From an uncultured Paraglaciecola sp. (lineage in GTDB: Bacteria; Pseudomonadota; Gammaproteobacteria; Enterobacterales; Alteromonadaceae), in assembly GCF_913020055.1 (NCBI RefSeq), contig NZ_CAJWCF010000040.1, positions 1-39,935 on the forward strand: DNA of 39,935 bases. The letters are read 5' to 3'. Below are positions 18,326-27,694 of this stretch, piece by piece. The position numbers were made by a program, and so were the translations under genes. Below the pieces are notes generated by a model, which searched no databases, was not told the DNA's origin, and saw nothing but the letters and a program-made list of their open reading frames with translations. Position 1 is the first letter of the stretch; each line of letters begins with the position of its first letter.

Positions 18326-18475
18326 ATCCTTATCCTCAAATCGATCATACGACTCATTGTTATCTTTAGTCGGTTTAGGCAGCTTTTGATTAGAGGTTTG
18401 TTTTAACAATAATATGTTGCCGATTATCAGGCCTAAAACCAAGACTATAATCACCACCACTATCCAAATGTTCAT
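18320..18475 (-). CDS. DUF2897-like small membrane protein
   Basis: A 51-residue protein with one N-terminal membrane segment ([20 protein letters not shown]) and a short hydrophilic tail rich in K, D and N (QKLPKPTKDNNESYDRFEDK). Size and layout match DUF2897, a family of tiny single-pass proteins in Vibrionales/Alteromonadales; no function is known. Its ATG overlaps the stop of the M15 peptidase gene by four bases (ATGA), so it is translationally coupled and belongs to the yffB-dapE operon. Confidence 0.65.
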   Translation of the reverse strand: MNIWIVVVIIVLVLGLIIGNILLLKQTSNQKLPKPTKDNNESYDRFEDKDD

Positions 18476-19146
18476 TTTGTACCCCTGTTTAAAACAAAGC
18501 GCTGATATATGTCAGGCATGTTAGCAATGATGCTATGCAAACCTAGAATATCTGACTTGATTAGATTAGCGAGTAAAACTTGTTCATCCATTAGAGATAA
18601 CATTTTGTCGGCGCTGGCTTGGAAACTTAGGTGCCAAGGCTCGCGAGCAATTCCGCCTTTATATTCAGCGTAGGGCCTACTAAAGCCAAATTGTGTGGCG
18701 TGTTCGTTTAGCCAGTTGTTGAGCTGGGTGCAAGGGCCGTTATCGTATTCACTGCACACTAGCTGAAAGTCATGTTGATGCTGCTCTACAGACTTTTTGT
18801 CATATACATCTAAGTCGGTACCCCAATGATGACGACTGGCTCCTGGTAGTGCAGACCATGTGAGGATGGCTTGTATTTTTTGTATATCAGACAGGGTAGT
18901 GGCATCTAGTTTGTTTTCACTTGCATCTAATAGCGTTGCTTTCCCAGACCACTTGTTTTGCCATATCTGCAATTGGCGTTCAAAGTTTCTATGGCTACTG
19001 ACAATTTGTATATCTACACCATCTTGCGCCGCTACTGCTTGCATACGTTTAAAGGCTTCACACACTTCAGGCAATAGTCGAAAACCATTTTGGCATTCGA
19101 CTAGTAGACTGTCGTCTTTACCTAAGGTGTGTGCTTCGGTTATCAC
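18472..19146 (-). CDS. M15B family D-alanyl-D-alanine carboxypeptidase (VanY-like)
   Basis: Zinc metallopeptidase of family M15B, 224 residues, predicted to cleave D-Ala-D-Ala or related peptidoglycan peptides. The zinc ligands appear as [13 protein letters not shown] near residues 97-109 (His and Asp) and REPWHLSF near 167-174 (the catalytic Glu and third His). The earlier [19 protein letters not shown] block is the usual substrate-side element. No signal peptide is apparent in the chosen frame ([12 protein letters not shown]...), unusual for a periplasmic enzyme, so it may act in the cytoplasm on recycled peptides, or an export signal is missing. The start overlaps the dapE stop by four bases and the stop overlaps the DUF2897 start. 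Confidence 0.88.
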   Translation of the reverse strand: MITEAHTLGKDDSLLVECQNGFRLLPEVCEAFKRMQAVAAQDGVDIQIVSSHRNFERQLQIWQNKWSGKATLLDASENKLDATTLSDIQKIQAILTWSALPGASRHHWGTDLDVYDKKSVEQHQHDFQLVCSEYDNGPCTQLNNWLNEHATQFGFSRPYAEYKGGIAREPWHLSFQASADKMLSLMDEQVLLANLIKSDILGLHSIIANMPDIYQRFVLNRGTK

Positions 19147-20270
19147 GCTAGTAGCCGTTGCAAGATGTCTTGGTAGATATCAGCGAGAGTATCGAGATCG
19201 TCTATTTTTACGCATTCATCAATCTTGTGGATAGTGGCATTAACTGGGCCCAGCTCAATTACTTGGGCGCCGGTTGGTGCGATAAAACGACCGTCGGATG
19301 TGCCTCCTGCGGTGGACAGTATTGTTTCTCGACCCGTACAGTGCTTGATGGCTTGTTGGGTGGCTTCAACTAGCTTTCCTGAATCAGTTAAAAATGGTTG
19401 GCCATTAAAGGTCCAATCAATATCGTAATCGAGCTTATGCGCGTCTAACACTTTTGTGGTTCTAGCGATTAATTCTTGGTCTGTTACTTCGGTTGAAAAC
19501 CTAAAGTTAAAACAGATTTTTAATTCACCAGGGATAACATTACCCGCACCCGTGCCACCGTTAATATTGGATATTTGAAAGCTAGTGGCGGGAAATGAAT
19601 CATTGCCCTTGTCCCATTGAGTGTTAGCCAATTCGGCTAATGCGAGCGTTGACTCGTGAATCGGGTTTCTGGCTAAATGTGGGTAGGCGACATGACCTTG
19701 GATTCCCTTAACCATTAAATCACCGGTAAGTGAGCCTCTACGGCCATTTTTGACGATATCACCCACTTCGTCAGTACTAGATGGTTCGCCGACTAAACAC
19801 CAGGTTATTTTTTCGTTACGGGCTTCAAGGGTATCGATGACTCTAGTGGTACCATTTATAAATGGACCTTCTTCATCACTAGTGATTAAAAAAGCAATCG
19901 AACCTTTATGTTGTGGATTGGCTGTTACAAACTTCTCGGTGGCCACTAACATGGCGGCCAAACTACCTTTCATATCGGCTGCGCCACGGCCATGGATAAA
20001 GCCATCTTTTTCTGTGGCTTCAAAGGGCGGGGTTTGCCAATTTTGTTCTGGTCCGGAAGGTACTACGTCTGTGTGTCCAGCAAAACAGAATACGGGGCCT
20101 TCTGTACCTTTGCGAGCCCAGATGTTTTTAGTGTCGTCGAAGGTCAGATCTTCTATTTCAAAACCTAAAGGTTTTAAGATATCAGCCATCATGTCCTGAC
20201 AACCCGCATCTTCAGGAGTCACTGATTTTCTGTTGATCAAGTCTTTGGTTAGCTCAAGGGTGCGGCTCAT
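19143..20270 (-). CDS. dapE: Succinyl-diaminopimelate desuccinylase
   Basis: Di-zinc M20 hydrolase that converts N-succinyl-LL-diaminopimelate to LL-diaminopimelate and succinate in lysine and peptidoglycan synthesis. The protein has 375 residues, exactly the usual length. Metal and catalytic motifs are [11 protein letters not shown] near residues 63-73, [10 protein letters not shown] near 95-104, TSDEEGP near 129-135 (catalytic Glu and metal Glu), and the C-terminal [12 protein letters not shown] with the last His ligand. The dimerisation domain contains [11 protein letters not shown]. The start overlaps the yffB stop by four bases. The yffB-dapE pair is conserved in gammaproteobacteria. Confidence 0.97.
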   Translation of the reverse strand: MSRTLELTKDLINRKSVTPEDAGCQDMMADILKPLGFEIEDLTFDDTKNIWARKGTEGPVFCFAGHTDVVPSGPEQNWQTPPFEATEKDGFIHGRGAADMKGSLAAMLVATEKFVTANPQHKGSIAFLITSDEEGPFINGTTRVIDTLEARNEKITWCLVGEPSSTDEVGDIVKNGRRGSLTGDLMVKGIQGHVAYPHLARNPIHESTLALAELANTQWDKGNDSFPATSFQISNINGGTGAGNVIPGELKICFNFRFSTEVTDQELIARTTKVLDAHKLDYDIDWTFNGQPFLTDSGKLVEATQQAIKHCTGRETILSTAGGTSDGRFIAPTGAQVIELGPVNATIHKIDECVKIDDLDTLADIYQDILQRLLA

Positions 20271-20611
20271 GCGAACACCTCTGCGTATTGATCTGCTTTA
20301 AAACCGATAAAATAGTTATCGTTATGGATAAGTATCGGGCGTTTGATCATGGCTGGAAATTCAAGCATAAGTGCTAGGGCGGCTGTTTTATCGACCCCTT
20401 CTTTTTGTTCTTCGCTTAGTTGACGAAAAGTAGTGCCGCGTTTATTCAGCATTAGCTCCCAACCTAAGGCTTGTTCGGTTTGTTCTAGCCAGTTTGAGTC
20501 GAGCCCGTTTTGTCTATAATCATGGAAGGTATAATCAATATTATTTGCAGATAACCAAGTGCGTGCTTTTTTGATGGTGTCACAGTTTTTAATGCCGTAA
20601 AGGGTGGTCAT
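20267..20611 (-). CDS. yffB: ArsC/Spx-family protein YffB
   Basis: Thioredoxin-fold protein of the ArsC/Spx family, 114 residues. The single redox cysteine is in [12 protein letters not shown] near residue 10; the family's C-terminal RPIL motif appears as [10 protein letters not shown] near 90. YffB resembles glutathione-dependent arsenate reductases but its real substrate is unknown, and only one of the canonical cysteines is present. It is the first gene of the operon yffB-dapE-M15-DUF2897, each junction being an ATGA-type overlap. Confidence 0.92.
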   Translation of the reverse strand: MTTLYGIKNCDTIKKARTWLSANNIDYTFHDYRQNGLDSNWLEQTEQALGWELMLNKRGTTFRQLSEEQKEGVDKTAALALMLEFPAMIKRPILIHNDNYFIGFKADQYAEVFA

Positions 20612-20873
20612 AGTGTCCTAATTAAGTGATTGAAATCTTTATACATTAACTATAACGATAAAGGGTGATATAGGTAAAGGCTGTTGACTATGCTTTTGCG
20701 CCACCAGATATAAAAAACTAAACTAACAAACCATGCTTTGTAGACTATTTCATTTTGTAGGAATGGCTGCTTAAAACAGAAGTCACCACTCTAATGCCTT
20801 TAGAGGTATGTACTAGAGCACTTTGCTAATTAATGCGTGCCCTAGTTTTTTGGACGTTGGGTGAATATTCAAG

Positions 20874-21503
20874 CTAGGGCCGATTGCCTAGTTTAGCAAT
20901 TTCTAACGTCACCGTTTGTATGTCTGACGCTCTTATTCTGGAGGCGATTTCGGTTTGTTTAGCGTTGATTAAACTAATGCCCTCAATAACCATATCGAAG
21001 GCTTTCCACTGTTTGGTTTTTTTATCCAGCCGAAGTTTAAAGTCAATCGCAATATCAGGTGCGCCCGGCTCGGTAATTAACGCTTTAACCTCTGCAATTT
21101 TTTTACCTGGTTTTTCTTTCCCAGCCGGTTGGAAGGTGATTTTTTGGTTTTTGTATTGACTCAAAGCGTTGACATAGATAACCGCTAAATAATCCCGCAT
21201 TGCCAATGCAAATTCCTCTCTGTCTTGTTTGCTTATTTCTCTAATGTATTTTCCAAGAATTTTATAGGCGGCATAACGATAATCAACATGAGGCATGAGG
21301 TTTTGTTCAATAATTTCTCTGACTAATTCTGGCTGGGTACTAAGGTTTTCCTGCTCTTCAGATAAACGCTTAAATAGGCTGTCTCCTAAACCGACTATCA
21401 CTTGGTGGGGCGTTTGCTGTTGTGCAAATGTTGACTGACTACTTACTAAAAAGAAGACTACGAACAGTGTTTTTAGATAACCAAACATGATAAATATTTC
21501 CAT
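20874..21503 (-). CDS. MlaC-like phospholipid-binding ABC transporter substrate protein
   Basis: Periplasmic protein of the MlaC/Ttg2D family, 209 residues, with a signal peptide (YLKTLFVVFFLVSSQSTFA). MlaC carries phospholipids between the outer-membrane MlaA complex and the inner-membrane MlaFEDB transporter. Family blocks include ELVREIIEQNLMPHVDYRYA near 60-80, the GKYIREISKQDREEFALAMR segment, and a C-terminal KWKAFDMVIEGISL-like stretch. The ATG at 21503 has AGGA four bases upstream; an ATG at 21488 (MFGYLK) gives a more usual signal peptide, so either is possible. No mlaFEDB or mlaA gene is adjacent, so this is an orphan paralogue or is encoded apart from its transporter. Confidence 0.85.
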   Translation of the reverse strand: MEIFIMFGYLKTLFVVFFLVSSQSTFAQQQTPHQVIVGLGDSLFKRLSEEQENLSTQPELVREIIEQNLMPHVDYRYAAYKILGKYIREISKQDREEFALAMRDYLAVIYVNALSQYKNQKITFQPAGKEKPGKKIAEVKALITEPGAPDIAIDFKLRLDKKTKQWKAFDMVIEGISLINAKQTEIASRIRASDIQTVTLEIAKLGNRP

Positions 21504-21863
21504 TAAATCCTAATAATGAAAACTGTACTGCAATCAAGAGTCCAACTCTGTATCAAATTTGTAATCTGGGCCTACAATTTGTTACAAGTCATATAAAACC
21601 TGATTTGTAGAGCGACGGATGAAATGATTTTCTACTCAATTAATGAACAAATAGATAAGGAATAGAGAACGAAAAATTGATGCCTAACTAAATATAGTTA
21701 GACATCACGAAATACCGTATCTCATTGTCATGAGAGGTGAACTACCTAATTTTTATAGAATAAGGTAGGGCATTAAATGCTGATTAGTTATCTTCTCAAC
21801 TTAACCAGCAATAATGTTTATGCCTACAAATACATCCTTAATTCAAAATATTATCTGTGTAGG
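21504..21863. other. Intergenic stretch between mlaC-like gene and DUF4861 pseudogene
   Basis: About 360 AT-rich bases, presumably holding the promoter of the MlaC-like gene on the left. I see no reading frame, strong hairpin or repeat. This marks the boundary between core genes and the uronate locus. Confidence 0.35.
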
Positions 21864-23072
21864 TTAATAACTGATTGTAGCCTCGACAGGGGATGCCAAA
21901 GCATGCAGTTTCTCATTTAATAACGTTTCAAATTCTTGTTGGGTTTTGGGACTTGATGGGTGTTGTGGCCAAACCGCCATTAGCCCATAAGTTAATTGGG
22001 TTAAGGGTTTGAATTTAACTAAATAATCGTGTTGTCCTTGGTATTGCTCTAGCACTTCACTTGTTTGATAAAAGAGCGCTAAACCTAACTCATCACCGGC
22101 AGCGGCAACACTTTGTTCACCGTAGGTAGCAATCACCACCCACTCTTTATATTGATGTTTGATGAAATGAGTTTTCGGGTGTATGACAAGTCCAGTAACT
22201 AAATTGTCAAGGGGTTCGGATAAAGTGACATCGATTAAAGTTGTAGGGTCGCCGGCACGAATAATATAGTCAGTACTGACATCTACCTTTTTATTTTTAA
22301 CTGACCAACCTTGGTAATTAACGTTAAAACTCGCACTGAGTTTATTGTCATTAAGTAATGTCCAACTTGTGTTATCTACGTTTTGAAAATGCATGACTTT
22401 GTCACTATCTAAACGTCCAAGCGCGCCTAAACCAAGTGATGGACCCACTTTTAGTACATCGGCGCCCCAATCTGCTAATTCATGGTAGCTGTCATAACCA
22501 TTTTGACCCACGCCAGCTAGGACTGGCTTTGTGCCAGTTTTTGCAAACACATCAATACCATTTCGCCAATCTAAATATAAACGATAACCAATCAAATCAT
22601 TTTCCCATCCTGGCCCTTCATAACGTAGGTAATAAGAATGGTCAGTAAGTTGCTCTGGGCTGTCGAACTGCTCGACATTTTGAAATGAAAATCCATCAGC
22701 TTTGTATTCTGTTCCTTGTCATTGCCCAGCGGTGCGTACGGCTAATTCGGCATAGGTCACATCTTCGACCGTTTGACTGTTAGAAGATAAGGAAACTAAT
22801 TTTTCTTCTCCGGGAGCAAGGTCGACTAATATATCTAAAACCTTTTCTCCATTTGCCAACGTTCGCCATTCAGAGTCAAAACCTAGCGTATTTAATTGGC
22901 CTAACTCTTTTAGTTTCTCAGGCGAAACACTAACTGAAATTAACTGGGTAATTGCACCACCGTCTGCAGGGTTTTTAAGCATAACGTCTGGTTTGGTTTG
23001 TGAATTAGGGGAATCACACCCCGTAGTTGAAAGAATGATTGATAGACTTAATGCTAATTTAAATTTATTCAT
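21864..23072 (-). pseudogene. DUF4861 lipoprotein, interrupted by an in-frame TGA
   Basis: DUF4861 proteins occur in polysaccharide-utilisation loci next to uronate genes; their biochemical role is not settled. The start at 23072 has AGGGGG five bases upstream and a lipoprotein signal (MNKFKLALSLSIILSTTGC). The frame runs to a TGA at 22721-22719 after LAVRTAGQ and resumes in the same frame as QGTEYKADGFSFQNVEQ, then YYLRYEGPGWENDLIGYR and LYLDWRNGIDVF, to a TAA-terminated end at 21864. The join AGQ-stop-QGTEYK suggests an ancestral tryptophan codon TGG changed to TGA. Without the stop it would be 402 residues, full length. The C-terminal 243 residues alone could start only from an internal TTG, so an active product is unlikely. 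Divergent from kduD, with a LacI-type operator between them. Confidence 0.8.
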
Positions 23073-23128
23073 GTAACCCCCTAAATTATCTAACCTAATA
23101 ACATAACTATGCACTAATAATTTCATAA

Positions 23129-23144
23129 ATGCCACCGGTAGCAT
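23129..23144. promoter_or_regulatory. LacI-type operator in the DUF4861/kduD divergent region
   Basis: ATGCCACCGGTAGCAT is a 16-base palindrome around CCGG with one mismatched pair. It differs by one base from the perfect palindrome before uxaA (28920-28935). A central CG in an even palindrome is the hallmark of LacI-family operators, and a LacI gene lies in the same locus. It sits 57 bases upstream of the DUF4861 start and 113 bases upstream of kduD, so it can control both directions. Confidence 0.75.
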
Positions 23145-23256
23145 TTGCTTTAATTAATTGTTAAGATTGTAAAAATCGCTGCTATACCTAACAGTGGAAA
23201 TGGCGTTAAAAAATAAGATAGATAATTGTATTTGAATCATTTTACGGAGAAATCAT

Positions 23257-24018
23257 ATGCCAAATTTTAGCTTGATTGGCAAACGGGCACTGGTTACAGG
23301 GGCAAGTAGGGGAATTGGCCAATCTTTGGCAATTGCACTTGCAGAGTCTGGTGCGCAGGTAATTTGTGCAAGCTCATCAGAAAATGGTTGTAGTCAAACG
23401 GTTGCATTAATAAATGAGCTCAAACAGCAGAAGGCGGTGCAATTATTTGCTGATTTGTCAGATATGCAAGCCGTGCAAAAATTGGCTGATGATGCGCTGG
23501 GATTGTTCGGTGGTATTGATGTTTTGGTGAATAACGGTGGCACCATTTTCCGTAGTCCTGCCGTGGACTTTCCTATGTCAGAATGGCAAAAAGTGCTCAC
23601 AGTTAATGTAGATTCTGCCTTCCTATTAAGTCAACAAATTGGCAAAGCCATGATTAAGCAGGGCAGCGGAAAAATAATTAACACAGCGTCTATGTTGAGT
23701 TATAGCGGAGGAATTACCGTACCCGCCTATACAGCTAGTAAGCATGCTATTGCAGGATTGACTAAAGCCTTAGCTAACGAATGGGGCCAGTTTAATGTTC
23801 AGGTAAATGGCATTGCGCCTGGTTATATTCGAACTGACAATACTCAAGCTCTGCAAGATGATCAGCAACGCAGCAAAGACATTTGTAATCGCATCCCAGC
23901 CGGACGTTGGGGCGAAACTGAAGACTTGAAAGGTGCAGTAGTATTTCTAGCCAGTGAAGTCAGTAACTATGTCAATGGTCATATTTTGGCTGTTGATGGT
24001 GGTTTTCTAGCTCGTTAA
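23257..24018 (+). CDS. kduD: 2-dehydro-3-deoxy-D-gluconate 5-dehydrogenase (KduD-like SDR)
   Basis: Classical short-chain dehydrogenase, 253 residues, expected to reduce 3-deoxy-D-glycero-2,5-hexodiulosonate to 2-keto-3-deoxygluconate with NAD(P)H. It has the coenzyme loop TGASRGIG at residues 14-21, NNGG near 92, catalytic Ser in NTASMLS near 146, YTASK near 158, and the C-terminal VNGHILAVDGGF typical of KduD. GGAG lies upstream of the ATG. It is followed by kduI after 27 bases, the enzyme that supplies its substrate, and this pairing supports the KduD call over other SDRs. Probable control by the LacI operator at 23129. Confidence 0.9.
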   Translation: MPNFSLIGKRALVTGASRGIGQSLAIALAESGAQVICASSSENGCSQTVALINELKQQKAVQLFADLSDMQAVQKLADDALGLFGGIDVLVNNGGTIFRSPAVDFPMSEWQKVLTVNVDSAFLLSQQIGKAMIKQGSGKIINTASMLSYSGGITVPAYTASKHAIAGLTKALANEWGQFNVQVNGIAPGYIRTDNTQALQDDQQRSKDICNRIPAGRWGETEDLKGAVVFLASEVSNYVNGHILAVDGGFLAR

Positions 24019-24045
24019 ATTAAATAAAATTTTAGGCACATTGAT

Positions 24046-24891
24046 ATGAATAAAGATTATGAAGTTCGTTATGCGGTTGGACAAAATGAAGCGAAAGCTT
24101 ACGATACTGAGCAACTTAGAGACGCATTTTTAGCGGATAAGTTAATGCAGGCGGGTAAAATATATTGGGTCTACAGCCATTATGAGCGTTTTATGGTGGG
24201 TAGCGCAGTGCCTACAGGTTCTCCGCTAGTGTTAGATACCATCTCTGATTTGCTCAAAACTGAATTTTTCACGGCTCGTCGAGAACTGGGCATTATTAAT
24301 GTGGGTGGCAGCGGTAAAGTTGAGGTAAATGGTGATATTTACCAATTAGAGCGAGAAGAAGCCCTGTATATTGGTAAAGGTGAACATAACGTTACGTTTT
24401 ACTCAAACGATGCGGCTAATCCAGCAAAGTTCTATCTTAATTCAGCACCAGCTCATCATGCCTATCCGAGTAAAAAAGTCGGAAAACAAGAGGCTAATGT
24501 GTTGCACATGGGGTCACCGGCAACATGTAACGAAAGAGACATCAATCAATTACTTATTAACACTGTAGTTGATACCTGCCAATTACAAATGGGCCTTACC
24601 CGGCTTAAACCGGGCAGTATTTGGAACACTATGCCAGCTCATCAACATGATCGTAGAAATGAAGTGTATTTCTATTTTGACGTTGAGCCAGAGCAAGCAG
24701 TTTGCCATTTTATGGGCGAACCAAAACAAACTAGACATCTTTTTGTTAGTAATGAACAAGCTGTGCTTTCGCCACCTTGGTCAATTCATTGCGGAGCAGG
24801 GACATCAAATTATGCATTTATCTGGGGAATGACGGGTGAAAATCTTGACTATGACGATATGGATAAATTTCTTGCTAGTGATTTACGTTAG
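24046..24891 (+). CDS. kduI: 5-keto-4-deoxyuronate isomerase
   Basis: KduI isomerises 5-keto-4-deoxyuronate (the ring-opened unsaturated uronate released by lyases) to 3-deoxy-D-glycero-2,5-hexodiulosonate. The protein has 281 residues, against 278 in E. coli, with two cupin-like halves. The metal site is visible as PAHQHDRRNEV near residues 197-207 (two His and a Glu) and the fourth ligand in WSIHCGAGT near 247. The N-terminal blocks HYERFMVGSAVP, EFFTARRELGIINVGG and EALYIGKG are typical. With kduD it forms the classic polyuronate branch downstream of pectate, alginate-like or ulvan lyases. Confidence 0.95.
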   Translation: MNKDYEVRYAVGQNEAKAYDTEQLRDAFLADKLMQAGKIYWVYSHYERFMVGSAVPTGSPLVLDTISDLLKTEFFTARRELGIINVGGSGKVEVNGDIYQLEREEALYIGKGEHNVTFYSNDAANPAKFYLNSAPAHHAYPSKKVGKQEANVLHMGSPATCNERDINQLLINTVVDTCQLQMGLTRLKPGSIWNTMPAHQHDRRNEVYFYFDVEPEQAVCHFMGEPKQTRHLFVSNEQAVLSPPWSIHCGAGTSNYAFIWGMTGENLDYDDMDKFLASDLR

Positions 24892-24906
24892 TTATTGGAG
24901 ATATCA

Positions 24907-25899
24907 ATGTCCCAGATGAATAAGTATGGGTTAAAAGCCATGTTATTGACACTTACTCTGATGCTGATTTCTTGCGGTGGTAGTACAAAAAGGAATGAAA
25001 ATGTGGTGTTGCGTTTAGGTCACTCTCTGGATGTGCAACATTCAGTGCATAAAGCTATGGTGTTTTTAGGAGAGCGATTAACTGAATATTCGAATGGCCA
25101 GATGACCGTTAAAATATATGCTGGGGGACAGTTAGGTACTGAGCGCGAAATGCTTGAGCTACTACAGATTGGTTCACTGGCTATGACTAAAGTGTCTGCA
25201 AGCCCATTAGAAGGATTTGCACCAGCCATGCAAATTTTTAGTATTCCTTATGTTTTTCGGGATAATGCGCATTTTTGGAAAGTACTTAATAGTGATATCG
25301 GCAGATCTTTACTTGAAGGTTTGGAATCTTTCAGACTAAAAGGTATGGGATATTACGATGCGGGGAGTCGCAGTTTTTATACGACCAACAAACCGATTCA
25401 TGCGCCAGCCGATCTTAAAGGGCTAAAAATACGGGTACTGAATAGTCCTACTGCAGTGAAAACAGTCAGAGCTATGGGGGCAGCCGCTACGCCAGTGTCT
25501 TGGGGGGAATTATATACCGCCTTACAACAAGGTGTGGTAGATGGTGCGGAGAATAACCCTCCTAGTTATTATATCTCTCGTCACTATGAGATTGCTGGTT
25601 ACTATTCGTTAGACGAACATACGGCTGTGCCTGATGTGCTTTTATGCTCTTTACACGTGTGGGATAGTTTAAATCCTCAACAACAAGAGTGGCTTGAAAA
25701 AGCAATGGCTGATTCAGTTATCTATCAACGTAAATTATGGGAACAATCCACAAAAGACTCCTTAGCAAAAGTAATAGAGGCCGGTGTGGAAGTAATTTAT
25801 CCTGATAAACAAGCTTTTGTCGACGCAGTTAAACCTTTTCATGACAGTTTTGCCAATTCACCTGTAGGTGATCTTATGGCAGAAATTGGGGCGATGTAA
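24907..25899 (+). CDS. dctP: TRAP transporter substrate-binding lipoprotein (DctP family)
   Basis: Extracytoplasmic solute receptor of a TRAP transporter. From the ATG at 24907, with GGAG seven bases upstream, it has 330 residues; an in-frame TTG at 24895 overlaps that site and is rejected. The signal ends in a lipobox (LMLISC), so it is lipid-anchored. DctP landmarks are RLGHSLDVQHSVHKA, the VKIYAGGQLGTEREMLELLQ segment near 65-85, the carboxylate-binding arginine region LKGLKIRVLNSP near 165 and ELYTALQQGVVDGAENNP near 200. The KduI context suggests uronates as ligands; this is inference. Confidence 0.92.
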   Translation: MSQMNKYGLKAMLLTLTLMLISCGGSTKRNENVVLRLGHSLDVQHSVHKAMVFLGERLTEYSNGQMTVKIYAGGQLGTEREMLELLQIGSLAMTKVSASPLEGFAPAMQIFSIPYVFRDNAHFWKVLNSDIGRSLLEGLESFRLKGMGYYDAGSRSFYTTNKPIHAPADLKGLKIRVLNSPTAVKTVRAMGAAATPVSWGELYTALQQGVVDGAENNPPSYYISRHYEIAGYYSLDEHTAVPDVLLCSLHVWDSLNPQQQEWLEKAMADSVIYQRKLWEQSTKDSLAKVIEAGVEVIYPDKQAFVDAVKPFHDSFANSPVGDLMAEIGAM

Positions 25900-25901
25900 C
25901 T

Positions 25902-26390
25902 ATGCGTAAATTTATTAAATTAGTCGATCAAAGCCTAGGGTTTTCATTAATTTGTGCCATGTCAGCCATTTTATTAACGGTTATTTGGCAGGTTATTTCT
26001 CGTTTTATTCTTAAAGATCCCGCCTCGGTTACAGAAGAACTGTCGCGTTTTATTTTGATATGGGTGGGGATCTTGGGCTCGGCATATGCTTATCGTAAAA
26101 AATCCCACCTTGGATTTAATCTAATTGTTGATAGACAAACTAAAGCGACTCGCAGGATGTTGCTGACAATAGTAGAAGTATTAGTTATCACATTTAGTGC
26201 ACTAGCTTTAATCGTCGGCGGCAAAGAATTAGTCATTATTACCTTGGATCTCGATCAGATTTCTGCTTCTTTGGGAATACGTATGGGGTTCATATATACC
26301 GTTCTGCCTATTTCTGGCGCATTGTTTGTATTTTATAGCCTAATCAATATTTATAATTTGTGGATAGCTGATCCAGAGGAGCCTTTATAA
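25902..26390 (+). CDS. dctQ: TRAP transporter small permease (DctQ family)
   Basis: A 162-residue membrane protein with four hydrophobic segments, the small DctQ-type subunit that joins receptor and large permease of a TRAP transporter. Typical features are QVISRFIL near residue 30, the EELSRFILIWVGILGSAYAY block near 45-65, and the KKSHLGFNLIVDR segment. It starts two bases after the dctP stop, and its TAA overlaps the dctM start by one base (TAATG), with GAGGAG upstream. Confidence 0.92.
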   Translation: MRKFIKLVDQSLGFSLICAMSAILLTVIWQVISRFILKDPASVTEELSRFILIWVGILGSAYAYRKKSHLGFNLIVDRQTKATRRMLLTIVEVLVITFSALALIVGGKELVIITLDLDQISASLGIRMGFIYTVLPISGALFVFYSLINIYNLWIADPEEPL

Positions 26391-27694
26391 TGGAAATGAC
26401 AGCTATTGTCTTAGTAGTCGTATTTTTTGCACTATTGTTAATTAACGTGCCGATATCGATTTGTATCGGATTGTCTACCATGCTGGTTATGTTAATCAAT
26501 ATTGACACACTGCCTGCTTTAGCAACCGTTGCTCAGCGAATGGCCGGCGGTTTGAATAGTTTCGCCTTATTGGCTATCCCATTCTTTGTGTTGTCTGGCT
26601 TATTAATGGGCAGGGGAGGCATAGCAAAACGTCTAATTGAATGTGCTATGGCTTTGATAGGCGCCTTACCAGGCGGTTTGGCTTTGGTTAATGTTGTTTC
26701 TTGTATGTTATTTGGTGCCATTTCTGGTTCAGCCGTGGCAGCAACATCAGCCATTGGTAGTTTTATGCTGCCAGAAATGAAAAAAGCCGGATATGATCCA
26801 AACTTTAGTGCCGCAGTGACCGCTGCAGCATCCACCACTGGTATGTTAATTCCTCCCAGTAACATTCTTATTGTTTATGCTATCGCAAGTGGTGGCGTCT
26901 CTATTGCCGCGTTATTTATGGCCGGTTACTTACCAGGGATTATGGTGGGGTTAGCATTGATGTTGGTGTGTTATGTCTATGCCAAACGTAAGGGATATCC
27001 TTTATCTGACAGACTACCTTTGTCGGTTGTTGCAACTAAAGTGTTAGCTGCTATTCCTAGTCTATTTTTGATCTTCTTGATAATAGGTGGAATTGTTGGC
27101 GGTATATTTACTGCAACAGAAGCTGGGGCGATTGCTGTTGTATACGCATTGATGCTGTCTGTTGGGTTTTACCGTGAAGTCAAAGTAAAAGAGCTGCCGG
27201 AAATTTTATTAAAATCGGCTGAAACAACGGCTATTGTGATGTTGTTAATTGCCGCCTCTACTGCAATGTCTTGGGTACTGTCTATTGAAAATATTCCACA
27301 AGCCTTAAGTGAGTTTATGTTGGATATTAGTGACAATCCTATCATTATTCTGTTACTGATTAATTTGTTACTGATTGCCGTTGGCGCATTCTTGGATATG
27401 ACCCCGGCTGTATTGATATTTACCCCCATCTTTTTACCTGTAGCAGAGCAATTGGGTATGTCGCCCATTCAGTTCGGTATTATGATTGTTTTAAATTTAT
27501 CAATAGGTCTATGTTCGCCACCTGTAGGAGCGGTATTATTCATAACGTGTGCGATTGCCAAAACAAAACTCGAAGAGATCATTAAACCTTTGCTGCCACT
27601 ATATGTCGCAATGTTTTTTGTTTTGATGTTAGTCACGTATTTCCCTTGGTTTAGTGAAGCTATTCCTGCTATGTTTGGATTTATTGAGCGTTAA
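26390..27694 (+). CDS. dctM: TRAP transporter large permease (DctM family)
   Basis: Large membrane subunit, 434 residues with about 12 hydrophobic segments, that carries out sodium-coupled uptake of the ligand delivered by the DctP lipoprotein. Family blocks include LAIPFFVLSGLLMGRGGIA near 60-78, the FGAISGSAVAATSAIGS segment near 107-123, AASTTGMLIPPSNILIVYA near 145-165, and NLSIGLCSPPVGAVLF near 367-382. The gene is the last of kduD-kduI-dctPQM; 164 bases separate it from the LacI gene. A weak inverted repeat at about 27753-27787 in the gap may end transcription. Confidence 0.94.
   Translation: MEMTAIVLVVVFFALLLINVPISICIGLSTMLVMLINIDTLPALATVAQRMAGGLNSFALLAIPFFVLSGLLMGRGGIAKRLIECAMALIGALPGGLALVNVVSCMLFGAISGSAVAATSAIGSFMLPEMKKAGYDPNFSAAVTAAASTTGMLIPPSNILIVYAIASGGVSIAALFMAGYLPGIMVGLALMLVCYVYAKRKGYPLSDRLPLSVVATKVLAAIPSLFLIFLIIGGIVGGIFTATEAGAIAVVYALMLSVGFYREVKVKELPEILLKSAETTAIVMLLIAASTAMSWVLSIENIPQALSEFMLDISDNPIIILLLINLLLIAVGAFLDMTPAVLIFTPIFLPVAEQLGMSPIQFGIMIVLNLSIGLCSPPVGAVLFITCAIAKTKLEEIIKPLLPLYVAMFFVLMLVTYFPWFSEAIPAMFGFIER

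Noticed and set aside
22719..22721. TGA in the DUF4861 gene as a selenocysteine codon
   Set aside because: The family is not a known selenoprotein, no metal or redox context surrounds the position, and I saw no bacterial SECIS-like stem-loop directly after it. A TGG to TGA change is simpler.
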